Positions 34,217-43,223 of a stretch of 64,000 nt of DNA are shown in pieces. How positions within the stretch are numbered: position 1 is the stretch's first letter; the number at the start of each line of letters is the position of its first letter. Origin of the DNA: Ruminococcus flavefaciens ND2009 (GTDB lineage Bacteria; Bacillota; Clostridia; Oscillospirales; Ruminococcaceae); the NCBI RefSeq assembly GCF_000621785.1, contig NZ_JHXI01000011.1, forward strand, positions 101,572-165,571, given 5' to 3'. The position numbers and the translations under genes are program-made. The notes below the pieces were generated by a model. It was not told where the DNA came from. It was given only the letters and a program-made list of their open reading frames with translations, and made no database searches.

Positions 34217-36565
34217 TTACTGCTTTATTCCCCATATATTTGCAGCGTAGTCCGCGATAGTGCGGTCGGAGCTGAATTTGCCCGAATTGCACATATTCAG
34301 CCACTGCTTGCGGGCGAAGGCGTGTCTGTCAGCGCTGTAGTCCTTTATGCAGCGGAGCTTGGTCTCAACGTAGTCCCTCATATCGCCCAGGAGGTAATAA
34401 TGGTCGGGAGCGTGCCAGCTTGCACCGTCAAGGAGAGCGGTGTAGAGCTCGCGGAAATCGCCGCTTCCCCCGTCGGAAACGGTGCCGTCAATAAGTGATG
34501 ATACCACCTTTTTCACCATGGGGTCATTGGCGAAAATGCTTCTGCTGTCATACTCGGGAACTATCTTCTCCAGGTCCTCAACACGGGCACCGAAGATGTA
34601 GTTGTTCTCCTCCCCTGCCTCCTGAACTATCTCGATATTGGCGCCGTCAAAGGTGCCGAGGGTAACAGCGCCGTTGAGCATGAGCTTCATATTGCCTGTG
34701 CCGCTGGCTTCCGTACCTGCTGTGGAGATCTGCTCGGAGACGTCAGCCGCTGCCACCAGCTTTTCGGCGTAGGACACGTTATAGTTCTGGACGAATACCA
34801 CCTTTATGAGGTCACGGGTATCGGGGTCTGAGGAGACTATCCTGCCCACCTCGTTGATGAACTTTATTATCGCCTTTGCGCGGCGGTATCCCGGAGCGGA
34901 CTTGGCTCCGAAGATGAAGGTGGTGGGAGTAAAGTCCTGAATACTGCCGTCCTTTATGCCGTAGTAGATCCACAGGATAGAGAAGGCGTTGAGGAGCTGT
35001 CTCTTGTACTCGTGAAGGCGCTTTATCTGAATGTCGAAAACAGTATTTGCATCGGTGTCTATGCCGTCATGAGCCTTTATAAAGTCTGCAAGCTGCTGCT
35101 TCTTGCCCTGCTTGATGTCGATGAAGCGGCGGAGCACATTTTCATCATCGGCAAACTTAACCAGCTCACGGAGTCTGTCAAGGACATTTATCCAGTTATC
35201 ATCCCCAAGAAGCTCAGTGATAAGAGAGGAGAGCTCCCTGTTGCAGAGGGCTATCCAGCGGCGCTGAGTGATACCGTTGGTCTCGTTGCGGAACTTCTCG
35301 GGCGCAAGGCTGAACCAGTCCGCCAGCACGGAATCCTTGAGTATCTGGGTGTGTATCTCCGCAACGCCATTGATGTGGCTGGAAGCATAGCACGCCATAT
35401 CCGCCATGTGGATAAGGTCTCCCTTGATAATCTTTATGCGGTCGGTCTTTTCCTTCTGTACGCCTGCTGCGTACATATCTGCGATAAGGGCTTCATTTAT
35501 CTGTATGATTATGCTGTATATCCTGGGGAGAAGCTCCTCCACCAGATCGGTGCGCCACTTTTCAAGGGCTTCCTGCATAACGGTATGATTGGTATAGTTG
35601 AATATCTTTTTCGCCATTTCAAGGGCTTTTTCAAAGGTGAATCCCTCGTTGTCCACCAGCTGTCTTATGAGCTCGGGGATAGAAATAACAGGGTGGGTAT
35701 CATTGAGCTGAACTGATATATAGTCCGCCAGGTTTTCCAGAGTACCGAAGCGAGCCTTGTGCTTCCTGATAATGTCCGTGAGAGACGCACAGCTGAAGAA
35801 ATACTGCTGCTTCAGACGGAGCTTCTTTCCCTCGTCGGTATCGTCATTGGGATAAAGCACACGGGAGATGTCCTCGGCGTATATCTTCTCCCTTGACGCC
35901 TCAAGGTAGTCCTGCTTGTTGAACAGGTCAAAGTCGAACTCCTTCACGGGCTCAGCCTGCCACAGCCTGAGAGTTCCCACATTCTCGGTGCGGAAGCCGA
36001 ATACAGGCATATCGTATGGCACAGCCTTCACGGTCTGACCGCTGTACTCGATAAGGACAGTGTCCTCGTCGCAGCGCACCGACCACGGGTCACCATAGCG
36101 TGTCCAGTCGTCGATGTCCTCCTTCTGGAAGCCGTCCTCGATGGACTGCTTGAACAGACCGTACTTGTAGCGTATACCATAGCCGTCAAGGGGCAGAGCC
36201 AGAGTTGCGGCGCTGTCAAGGAAGCAGGCTGCAAGACGTCCCAGACCGCCGTTTCCGAGAGCGGCGTCCTCTATCTCCTCAAGGCTTGCAAGGTCGATAC
36301 CCAGCTCCCTGAAAGCTTCGTCCACCTCGTCATAGATACCCAGCACCAGCAGGTTATTGTAGACTGCCCTTCCCACCAGGAACTCCATAGACAGATAGGC
36401 AGCGCGGCGCTTTGAAAGGTGCTGCTGACGGGCGTTATCCCAGCGGTCGGCAAACATCTCCATAACTGTCTTACCCAGTGCGTCGTGAAGCTGCTGCGGC
36501 GACGCAGACTTTATATCCTTGGGAAGCTTCCCCGTAAATTTCTCAATAAACAATTCCTTGTCCAT
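34217..36565 (-). CDS. glgP: Glycogen/starch/alpha-glucan phosphorylase
   Basis: The start was set at 36565 (MDKELFIEKFTG) behind AAGGAGAAGGG, not at 36601. The 782-residue enzyme releases glucose-1-phosphate from alpha-1,4 glucans. Signatures include SMEFLVGRAVYNNLL, GNGGLGRLAACFLDS and EASGTGNMKLMLNGA, which holds the pyridoxal-phosphate lysine. It is last in an operon with malQ and a lipoprotein gene, so it works with 4-alpha-glucanotransferase in glycogen or maltodextrin breakdown. Confidence 0.95.
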   Translation of the reverse strand: MDKELFIEKFTGKLPKDIKSASPQQLHDALGKTVMEMFADRWDNARQQHLSKRRAAYLSMEFLVGRAVYNNLLVLGIYDEVDEAFRELGIDLASLEEIEDAALGNGGLGRLAACFLDSAATLALPLDGYGIRYKYGLFKQSIEDGFQKEDIDDWTRYGDPWSVRCDEDTVLIEYSGQTVKAVPYDMPVFGFRTENVGTLRLWQAEPVKEFDFDLFNKQDYLEASREKIYAEDISRVLYPNDDTDEGKKLRLKQQYFFSCASLTDIIRKHKARFGTLENLADYISVQLNDTHPVISIPELIRQLVDNEGFTFEKALEMAKKIFNYTNHTVMQEALEKWRTDLVEELLPRIYSIIIQINEALIADMYAAGVQKEKTDRIKIIKGDLIHMADMACYASSHINGVAEIHTQILKDSVLADWFSLAPEKFRNETNGITQRRWIALCNRELSSLITELLGDDNWINVLDRLRELVKFADDENVLRRFIDIKQGKKQQLADFIKAHDGIDTDANTVFDIQIKRLHEYKRQLLNAFSILWIYYGIKDGSIQDFTPTTFIFGAKSAPGYRRAKAIIKFINEVGRIVSSDPDTRDLIKVVFVQNYNVSYAEKLVAAADVSEQISTAGTEASGTGNMKLMLNGAVTLGTFDGANIEIVQEAGEENNYIFGARVEDLEKIVPEYDSRSIFANDPMVKKVVSSLIDGTVSDGGSGDFRELYTALLDGASWHAPDHYYLLGDMRDYVETKLRCIKDYSADRHAFARKQWLNMCNSGKFSSDRTIADYAANIWGIKQ

Positions 36566-36578
36566 ATACCCTTCTCCT

Positions 36579-37553
36579 TTAGAATACTCGTTCAACCTCA
36601 TCCATCACAATGTCTGTGGAAACGTCCTCAAATCTATCGAAGACCTCCTGAGATACCCTGCCCACTGTGAGGCTGCAATAATAGCCAAGCTCTCCGCGCT
36701 TGCGTCTTTTATCGCGTGATCTGTACATATCCAGTCCATCTGGTATTTCCATACCGTCGGTGATATACAGTTTTGCTCTGACATAACCGTCGTTGTCGAT
36801 AAACGCCTGCAGGAACTCCTCATATGTCATATCGGCAGAACACTCAAACGGCAGAGCTGTGCCTACCACATTTCTCAGATTTACCTTGCAGCCGGGAACA
36901 AGCTTCCGATACAGCTCTCCTGCTTCCTCATTGAACCGCTCCCGATACTTCACGAAAAGATAACTGTCCGTAGTCACAACGTCTGTATTTTCATTGACAT
37001 AGATATCGAATTCGGTGCCGTCGCTGCAGCGCAGTCCATAGTAAACGCTCATAGGATCGCTGGGGTAGCGGCCGATGATATGCTCTGTGCCGTCTTCATC
37101 ATATACTTTCTCGGGCCACGACTCCCAGCAGAGAAAACGTGATATGACCTCGAAGTCAATGCCGTATTTCTCCCCGACCTTGCAGATGCCGTTCCACTCC
37201 GCCTCGGGTATCTCCTCACCGTAGGAAGTATAGTGCTTCTGAACAGCTGCCTCAGTCTGAGCCTCGGGAGCCTTGTCTGACTGACCGCTGTTTTCTCCGC
37301 TTTTATTGCCTGCTGAGGTATTTCCTGCGGAAGCTGCCACAGTCGTCGTTTGTGCAGTTGTTGCTTTTGAAGTTGTCCTTTTTGCAGCAGTAGTCACTGC
37401 GGTTGACGAAGCTTCCGCAGCAGTTGTCTCGGTTGTAACAGCGCTTGTTACGGAAGTGGTCTCTGCTTCGTCTGAAGCCTGTTTTTCATTTCTGACCGAA
37501 CCGCATCCCGTGAAAAACAATAATGCAGCAAGTGCTATAACGTGTTTCTTCAT
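36579..37553 (-). CDS. Putative lipoprotein with Thr/Ala/Ser-rich linker inside the glycogen operon
   Basis: This 324-residue protein has a lipoprotein signal (LLFFTGC, lipidated Cys17). A low-complexity Thr/Ala/Ser stretch follows (about 25-100). The C-terminal domain of about 220 residues (EAEWNGICKVGEKYGIDFEVI onward) is one I do not recognise. The ATG overlaps the malQ stop as ATGA, and the gene ends 14 bases before glgP, so it is co-transcribed with two cytoplasmic glucan enzymes. Its location outside the membrane makes a direct part in their reactions unlikely. Confidence 0.78.
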   Translation of the reverse strand: MKKHVIALAALLFFTGCGSVRNEKQASDEAETTSVTSAVTTETTAAEASSTAVTTAAKRTTSKATTAQTTTVAASAGNTSAGNKSGENSGQSDKAPEAQTEAAVQKHYTSYGEEIPEAEWNGICKVGEKYGIDFEVISRFLCWESWPEKVYDEDGTEHIIGRYPSDPMSVYYGLRCSDGTEFDIYVNENTDVVTTDSYLFVKYRERFNEEAGELYRKLVPGCKVNLRNVVGTALPFECSADMTYEEFLQAFIDNDGYVRAKLYITDGMEIPDGLDMYRSRDKRRKRGELGYYCSLTVGRVSQEVFDRFEDVSTDIVMDEVERVF

Positions 37554-39022
37554 CTATTATACCACCTGTTCAGTTTCTTTATTTTCTTAGCCAGCTCGGG
37601 TGTGAAGTCCTCCTTCTTCGTGCGGAACTGCCAGTTGCCGCCCAGAGTCGAGGGAGTATTCATCCTGCCCTCCTTGGGACTGTCAAGGAAGTCCTGTATC
37701 TGAGCCGCAGCCACCTGCGCCACGCTTCCCCATGCCGCACGAATGACCGCCGCAGGGATGTCCTTCTTCCTCTTGACGTTCAGATACTTCATGGCGAACT
37801 TCAGCGACTTCTTGTCCAGAGTGTCTACCCAGCCGATAAGGGTCTCGTTGTCGTGAGTGCCCGTATATGCGAAATAATTGGTGCTGCTGTAATTATGGGG
37901 CAGATACTCGTTCTCGCCGTCGGAAAACGCGAACTGGAGCACCTTCATGCCCGGATAGCCGCACTTGTCCAGCATTGCCCTTACCTCGGGAGTGATGAAG
38001 CCCAGGTCCTCGGCAATGATGTTGAGCCTGCCCAGCTTCTCCTCAGCCAACTTGAAAAGCTCATAGTCGGGACCCTTCTTCCACTCGCCCACGGTAGCGT
38101 CCTCGTTGCCGTAGGGAATGGCGTAATAGCTCTCGAAGCCGCGGAAGTGGTCAATGCGAACAATATCGTAGAGCTTCGCAGCCGCGCCGATACGGTCTAT
38201 CCACCACTCATAGCCTGTTTTCTTATGGTAGTCCCAGTTGTAGAGGGGATTGCCCCAGAGCTGCCCCAGAGGTGAGAAGCCGTCGGGCGGACAGCCTGCC
38301 ACAGCGGTGGGACGGCGCTTTCTGTCAAACTGGAAAAGCTTCGGCGACGCCCACGCCTCAACGCTGTCCAGAGCGCAGTAAATGGGAATATCGCCTATTA
38401 TCTCGATACCGTTGTCGTTGGCGTATTTTTTCAGTTCCCTCCACTGTCTGCTGAACTCGAACTGTATGAACTTATTGAAGCCGATGTCCTTTTTCAGCTC
38501 TTTTTTCGCAGCTGCCACAGCCTTGGGACGGTGCATTGCTATATCCTCGTCCCACTCATACCAGGGCTTGCCGTCATAGCGAAATTTCAGCGCCATGAAC
38601 AGGGCGTAGTCCTCCAGCCATTTCTTGTTCTCCTCGCAGAATTTCCTGTATTCGGGAAACTTAGCTGGCTTGAAGCGGTCATAAGCCATTCTCAGCACAT
38701 CAAAGCAGTGGTCGTACTGAAGGCTGTAATCCACCTTGTCCCTCTCGCTCTCCCAGTCATAGGAGGCGAACTCGTGGTGCTCAAGGAGACCGTCTCCCTC
38801 CAGCACCTCAAAGTCGATGAAGTAGGGATTGCCTGCCTTCACGGAGAAGGACTGATAGGGCGAATCGCCGTAGCTTGTGGGCGAAAGGGGCAGTATCTGC
38901 CAGCATTTCACCTCTGCGGCTTTGAGGAAGTCCACGAACTCAAATGCGGCTCTTCCCATTTTGCCAATGCCGTACTCCGACGGCAGGCTGGATATATGCA
39001 TAAGTATGCAGCTTTTACGCAT
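37550..39022 (-). CDS. malQ: 4-alpha-glucanotransferase (amylomaltase, GH77)
   Basis: The start is the ATG at 39022 (MRKSCILMHISSLPSEYGIGKMG) with GGAG nine bases upstream; the longer reading is unlikely. The 490-residue protein shows the GH77 pattern: LPLSPTSYGDSPYQSFS, the nucleophile region VRIDHFRGFESYY, IAEDLGFITPEV with the acid/base Glu, and YTGTHDNETLIGW. It rearranges short maltodextrins into chains that glgP can use. Confidence 0.95.
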   Translation of the reverse strand: MRKSCILMHISSLPSEYGIGKMGRAAFEFVDFLKAAEVKCWQILPLSPTSYGDSPYQSFSVKAGNPYFIDFEVLEGDGLLEHHEFASYDWESERDKVDYSLQYDHCFDVLRMAYDRFKPAKFPEYRKFCEENKKWLEDYALFMALKFRYDGKPWYEWDEDIAMHRPKAVAAAKKELKKDIGFNKFIQFEFSRQWRELKKYANDNGIEIIGDIPIYCALDSVEAWASPKLFQFDRKRRPTAVAGCPPDGFSPLGQLWGNPLYNWDYHKKTGYEWWIDRIGAAAKLYDIVRIDHFRGFESYYAIPYGNEDATVGEWKKGPDYELFKLAEEKLGRLNIIAEDLGFITPEVRAMLDKCGYPGMKVLQFAFSDGENEYLPHNYSSTNYFAYTGTHDNETLIGWVDTLDKKSLKFAMKYLNVKRKKDIPAAVIRAAWGSVAQVAAAQIQDFLDSPKEGRMNTPSTLGGNWQFRTKKEDFTPELAKKIKKLNRWYNR

Positions 39023-39093
39023 ATGCTTCAACTCCGTTTCGTAACTGTATAATCTCCGCAAAAGCGCCGATAATACACACAGGAGGTGTTATC

Positions 39094-39519
39094 ATGAAGC
39101 TTTCGCAGCTTTTCTTCTCGTTTCTCATGGGCTATTTCAGCTACAGTCTCATAGAGATACTGCTCCGCGGCTATACACACTGGACCATGTGTCTGACAGG
39201 CGGAGCCGTGCTCACACTGCTCTGCGCCGTCAACAGCCGCCCTGCCATGACGCTTATCAGGAGCTGTCTTGCGGGCTCGCTCCTCATAACCGCCATAGAG
39301 TTCACTGTGGGATTTTTCGACAATATCATTATGCACTGGAACGTGTGGGATTACTCGGATATGCCCCTGAATTTTCTTGGACAGGTCTGTATCCCCTTCT
39401 CCTGCTTCTGGTTCATACTGTGCATACCTGCCCGGGGGCTCTGCCTTGCAATGAACAGCCGCTTCGCAGGTAATGTGTACAAAAAGGCTGTTCCGATAGC
39501 CTCAGAACAGCCTTTGTGA
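39094..39519 (+). CDS. Membrane protein, putative ABC-transporter type IV family (PF06541-like)
   Basis: This 141-residue protein has four hydrophobic segments and the family-type motif WNVWDYSDMPLNFLGQVCIPFS, followed by FWFILCIPA. AGGAGGTG precedes the ATG. The family is annotated as a putative transporter, but no substrate is known. Its last 13 codons also form the terminator hairpin of the convergent gene, and the two stop codons are adjacent. Confidence 0.75.
   Translation: MKLSQLFFSFLMGYFSYSLIEILLRGYTHWTMCLTGGAVLTLLCAVNSRPAMTLIRSCLAGSLLITAIEFTVGFFDNIIMHWNVWDYSDMPLNFLGQVCIPFSCFWFILCIPARGLCLAMNSRFAGNVYKKAVPIASEQPL
39481..39515 (-). terminator. Terminator of the zinc-ribbon gene, inside the convergent coding region
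   Basis: AAAGGCTGTTC (39483-39493) pairs perfectly with GAACAGCCTTT (39505-39515). The minus-strand tail is TTTTTG. The whole hairpin is within the last codons of the plus-strand membrane gene. Confidence 0.82.
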
Positions 39520-39954
39520 TCAATAGTTCTTGTTGGGATCCGCATTAAAGAAATTATTACTGCTTTCTGTATAATAATCATTGGGTTCAAGGGACATGAA
39601 GTCCTCGTCCTCGATGTCGGGGAGCCTTGCACCGCAGCGTCCGCAGAACTGGAAGCGCTCATTGACCTCAGCATCGCACTTGGGGCAGATCTTATAGCCT
39701 CTTATGCCGTTGAGCTCAAATCTCATCTTCTTGATCCTTCTGCGTCTTGTGTCAATATCGTCGCAAAGTACCTTAAGAGCTGCCGGGTCCTCGCCGGGAT
39801 TCTTGTAGTATCTCTTTCCGATGTCGGTAAAGATCTCTACTATCCTTTCTTCCTCATAAAGGATCTTCCTTTTGAGGTTATTTGCCTCAGAGATGCTTTT
39901 TGCTTTTTCGGATACACCTCTGCTTGCGTCATTAAATTTATCGAGAATACCCAT
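39520..39954 (-). CDS. Zinc-ribbon protein with N-terminal helical region
   Basis: This 144-residue protein has a helical, charged N-terminal part (about 1-85; KFNDASRGVSEKAKSISEANNLKRKI), then a zinc ribbon with paired CPKC and CGRC (about 93-111), then an acidic, Asn/Asp-rich tail. Similar proteins of unknown role are frequent in Ruminococcaceae. A long helix before the ribbon suggests oligomerisation or membrane association. Confidence 0.78.
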   Translation of the reverse strand: MGILDKFNDASRGVSEKAKSISEANNLKRKILYEEERIVEIFTDIGKRYYKNPGEDPAALKVLCDDIDTRRRRIKKMRFELNGIRGYKICPKCDAEVNERFQFCGRCGARLPDIEDEDFMSLEPNDYYTESSNNFFNADPNKNY

Positions 39955-40078
39955 TTTCCATCACTCCTGTCGAATATTTTCTCGTTAAATATTGCACTTC
40001 TATTATACAACACCAATCGGAATTGTGTCAAGAGTTTTCATAATAAATTTAAAAAGCAGCCTCTGTTTTGTGCAATAC

Positions 40079-40513
40079 TCACATTTCGGCTATATCATTT
40101 TCGGTAAGCTGAATAATACCGCCCCTGTTGAGGGCTTCCGAAGCCTGTGCATTGTCGTCCACACGGATAACAAATGACACCGCTCTGTCGGAAGTTCCGA
40201 GGAATGAGTACATATACTCAACGTTGACATTATCCTGACCCAATACGTCCAGAACGCGGCTGAGCTGACCGGGAGTATCGGGAATGGAAATAGCAAGCAC
40301 CTCTGTCACGTTTACTGCAAAGGAAGCCTCCTTGAGTATCTCCACCGCCTTTTCGGTATCGTTGGCGATGAGTCTGATTATGCCGAAATCAGCGGTATCC
40401 GCAAGGCTGAGGGCTCTCAGGTTGACGCCGCTCTCCTTGATTATGCGCATAACGCCTGCCGCCTGATTTGGTCTGTTATCCACAAAAACTGAGATCTGTT
40501 TTACATTTGACAT
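40079..40513 (-). CDS. Double ACT domain protein
   Basis: This 144-residue protein is two ACT domains in a row (about 4-70 and 72-140). The first starts ISVFVDNRPNQAAGVMRII. The second has AISIPDTPGQLSRVLDVL, a classic ligand-binding ACT pattern. ACT domains sense amino acids. This type is commonly encoded next to phenylacetate-CoA ligase and indolepyruvate oxidoreductase, as here, which suggests an aromatic amino acid ligand. That is inference. AAAAGGAGG precedes the ATG. Confidence 0.88.
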   Translation of the reverse strand: MSNVKQISVFVDNRPNQAAGVMRIIKESGVNLRALSLADTADFGIIRLIANDTEKAVEILKEASFAVNVTEVLAISIPDTPGQLSRVLDVLGQDNVNVEYMYSFLGTSDRAVSFVIRVDDNAQASEALNRGGIIQLTENDIAEM

Positions 40514-40552
40514 ACTTTCTTCCTCCTTTTCGCTGTGTCCACGGGAGAAGCC

Positions 40553-40795
40553 TTACGCCTTCTTCTTGTCTGAGGTCTTGGGCTTGTCCTCATACATAAC
40601 GAGAACAGAGAGCTCGTCCACATACTCGTTTACATGGGTCTGTGCGTCGTGACAGAGTCCCGATGAGGTGCTGAACTTGATGTCGATGACGTCAACACCG
40701 GCGATGAACTGATTGAGCTCATTCTCAAAAGCCGCAAATCTCTGGTACTTCTCCTGCTCGGGCATATAATTTGTGGAAAATAGCTTTATCTTCAT
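40553..40795 (-). CDS. Small protein resembling sporulation protein Cse60
   Basis: This 80-residue protein has the layout of Cse60-like proteins: MKIKLFSTNY, an ENELNQFIAG helix, VIDIKFSTSS, and ELSVLVMYEDK. The resemblance is from the overall pattern and is modest. AGGAGG precedes the ATG. It lies between paaK and the ACT gene, with close spacing, so it is in the same operon. Confidence 0.6.
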   Translation of the reverse strand: MKIKLFSTNYMPEQEKYQRFAAFENELNQFIAGVDVIDIKFSTSSGLCHDAQTHVNEYVDELSVLVMYEDKPKTSDKKKA

Positions 40796-40839
40796 AAATG
40801 TACCTCCTGAATGGTAATTGATACCCTATCCCCCCGGTA

Positions 40840-42147
40840 TCAGTCGTGGAGCTTTCTCTTGTCGATGACTCTTACCGCCTTGCCCTCGCTTCTTATGATG
40901 GACTTGGGAGATACCAGATGTACCTTGGGATTGATGCCCAGCATGGTCTTGATAGCAACGGCAAGATCGTGCTCCTGCTTCTGCATATCCTTGACCTTGT
41001 CCGAGAACTGGTCGGGGTTCATCTCTACGCTGATGTCGAGAGTATCGGTATTGTTTACGCGGTCCACCTCGATGAGGTAGTTGGGTGAATAGCCCTGCTC
41101 GATGAGAACTGTCTCGATCTGTGAGGGGAATACATTTACGCCGCGGATTATCATCATATCGTCGCTTCTGCCCATGGGCTTAGCCATCTTGATGAGAGTT
41201 CTTCCGCATGAGCACTTCTTTCTGCTGAGGACGCAGAGGTCCCTTGTGCGGTAGCGGAGAAGGGGGAAGGCTTCCTTGGTTATGCTTGTGAATACCAGCT
41301 CGCCCACCTGTCCCTCGGGGAGCACCTCTCCTGTCTCGGGATCAATGATCTCGGGAATGAAGTTATCCTCGTTGATGTGCATACCGTTCTGCTCCGAGCA
41401 CTCAAATGCAACACCGGGACCGCTGGACTCTGTAAGTCCGTAGATATCGTAAGCCTTGATACCCAGCGACTTCTCGATGGTACGGCGCATTTCCTCGGTC
41501 CAGGGCTCTGCGCCGAAGATACCTGCCTTCAGCTTTATATCGTCGGGAGTAAGTCCCATTTCCTGAAGTGTCTCGCCGATGTACGCCGCATAGGAAGGAG
41601 TACAGCAAAGGATAGTTGCACCGAGGTCACGCATAAACTGTATCTGTCTCTCGGTATTTCCCGAGCTCATGGGGAGGGTCAGACAGCCTACCTTGTGTGA
41701 GCCGCCGTGGAGACCTGCTCCGCCTGTGAACAGTCCGTAGCCGTAAGCCACCTGACATACGTCATTTTCGTCGCCGCCTGCGGCAGTGATAGCTCTTGCA
41801 CAGCAGTCCTCCCACATATCAACATCTTTCTGTGTGTAGAAGGCAACTACTCTCTTGCCTGTTGTGCCGCTGGTGGAATGTATCCTTACGCACTCGCCAA
41901 GGGGCTTGGCAAGAAGTCCGTAAGGGTATGCCTCTCTGAGATCTGCCTTACTGAGGAAAGGAAGCTTGTGAAGGTCATCCGTTCCCTTGATGTCCTCGGG
42001 CTTAACGCCCTTTTCGTCCATGAGATCGCGGTAGTACTTAACGTTTTCATAAACGTGCTTTACCTGTGCAACGAGACGCTCGTCCTGGAGCTTTTTCATA
42101 TCTTCCCGTGACGCACATTCGATCTCCTTGTTCCAATATTTTTCCAT
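40840..42147 (-). CDS. paaK: Phenylacetate-CoA ligase (PaaK-like)
   Basis: This 435-residue AMP-forming ligase activates an aryl acid with ATP and CoA. Motifs: HSTSGTTGKRVVAFYT (nucleotide binding), YGLTESSGPGVAFEC, and YRTRDLCVLS before the C-terminal hinge, with a late lysine in RVIDKRKL. In anaerobes this gene is coupled to iorAB: the oxidoreductase makes aryl-acetyl-CoA from aromatic 2-oxo acids, or runs in reverse to make aromatic amino acids from phenylacetate-type acids. AAAGGAG precedes the ATG. Confidence 0.93.
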   Translation of the reverse strand: MEKYWNKEIECASREDMKKLQDERLVAQVKHVYENVKYYRDLMDEKGVKPEDIKGTDDLHKLPFLSKADLREAYPYGLLAKPLGECVRIHSTSGTTGKRVVAFYTQKDVDMWEDCCARAITAAGGDENDVCQVAYGYGLFTGGAGLHGGSHKVGCLTLPMSSGNTERQIQFMRDLGATILCCTPSYAAYIGETLQEMGLTPDDIKLKAGIFGAEPWTEEMRRTIEKSLGIKAYDIYGLTESSGPGVAFECSEQNGMHINEDNFIPEIIDPETGEVLPEGQVGELVFTSITKEAFPLLRYRTRDLCVLSRKKCSCGRTLIKMAKPMGRSDDMMIIRGVNVFPSQIETVLIEQGYSPNYLIEVDRVNNTDTLDISVEMNPDQFSDKVKDMQKQEHDLAVAIKTMLGINPKVHLVSPKSIIRSEGKAVRVIDKRKLHD

Positions 42148-42212
42148 TGGACTTCATACTCCTTTGATTTGGATTTTTTATGTGAAGTTTATTATGTTCA
42201 AGTTTTTAGTTG

Positions 42213-42572
42213 TCAGAGCTTAGTGCTTAGTTTAGAGATCATAGAATTGATCATTTTGCCGATCTCATCACATAATCCCAATGCAGTTTCAGCGCTTTCC
42301 GAAGAAAAATATCCGAGTTCGATACATATGAGCATCTGTGTTTCAAGCTCAAATTTTGATCCTCTTGCGATAGAAAGGTAATGTACGAATTCTTTTGCCG
42401 TACTCCTGCCTTGACCTTCTGCAATATTTGAAGGAATAGATATTACCGCCCGCCTCATTTGCGAATCAAGAGCATATAACTCCTTCCGCGGCAAAGCTTC
42501 AAGAAGCAGGTAAACAGCTCTGACTAATTGCATGGACTTCTGCCATACTATAAGCTCGCGATAGCTATTCAT
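42213..42572 (-). CDS. Four-helix bundle protein (23S rRNA intervening-sequence protein family)
   Basis: The start is ATG 42572 behind GGGAGAGA, giving 119 residues. The pattern ELIVWQKSMQLV, QMRRAVISIPSNIAEGQGR and FVHYLSIARGSKFELETQ is that of the IVP/S23 family. These proteins form pentameric helix bundles of unknown function and often appear as stray insertions. Repeated AGCACTGATCAC/TATGCACT words flank its upstream side (42588-42622). It interrupts what would otherwise be a paaK-iorB pair. Confidence 0.88.
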   Translation of the reverse strand: MNSYRELIVWQKSMQLVRAVYLLLEALPRKELYALDSQMRRAVISIPSNIAEGQGRSTAKEFVHYLSIARGSKFELETQMLICIELGYFSSESAETALGLCDEIGKMINSMISKLSTKL

Positions 42573-42620
42573 GATCTCTCCCCCGACTCTAAGCACTGAT
42601 CACTATGCACTATGCACTGA

Positions 42621-43196
42621 TCACTTAGCAGCCTTTCCCAGCTCGAATGCCTTCTTGTTCAGCTCAAGGAACTTGGGCGGTACGCACTGCTCAAGTGCCT
42701 TCTGCCACAGCTCGTCGGGATAGTCCATACGGGAAGCAAGTACGCCCATGAGGACAACGTTTGAAGCCTTTGCGGTACCTGCCTGCTCTGCCAGTGAGAG
42801 AGCGTCAACTGCTACCAGCTCGACGCCTGCTGCCTTCAGCTTCTCAACAAGATTCTCGGGGTACTGTGCTGCACCTGTGATAACGGGCATAGGATCTATC
42901 TGCTGTGTTGAGGTGATGAGCTTGCCGCCCTTCTTGAGATAAGGAAGGCATCTTGCAGCCTCAAGGAGCTCGAAGGAGATGACAGCATCTGCCTCGCCCT
43001 TCTCGATAACGGGAGAATATACCTTCTCACCGTACTTTACATATGTTACAACGGAGCCGCCTCTCTGCGACATTCCGTGTACCTCGCTTACCTTTACGTC
43101 ATAGCCCTGTGCAAGAAGCACATTTCCCAGAAGTCTTGAAGCGAGAAGCGAACCCTGTCCGCCTACGCCGACTATCATGATCGATTTAGTTTCCAT
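42621..43196 (-). CDS. iorB: Indolepyruvate:ferredoxin oxidoreductase, beta subunit
   Basis: This 191-residue protein shows GVGGQGSLLASRLLG and EVHGMSQRGGSVVTYVKYG, the hallmarks of the gamma-domain subunit (2-oxoacid oxidoreductase family). It pairs with the iorA product to convert aryl pyruvates to aryl-acetyl-CoA. In most genomes iorB directly follows iorA. Here three other genes stand between them. Confidence 0.94.
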   Translation of the reverse strand: METKSIMIVGVGGQGSLLASRLLGNVLLAQGYDVKVSEVHGMSQRGGSVVTYVKYGEKVYSPVIEKGEADAVISFELLEAARCLPYLKKGGKLITSTQQIDPMPVITGAAQYPENLVEKLKAAGVELVAVDALSLAEQAGTAKASNVVLMGVLASRMDYPDELWQKALEQCVPPKFLELNKKAFELGKAAK

Positions 43197-43223
43197 TTTA
43201 TATTACTCCTTAAAAGTTTATTG

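Noticed and set aside
34139..34498. Open frame at the end of glgP on the plus strand
   Set aside because: Antisense to the conserved C-terminus of glycogen phosphorylase.
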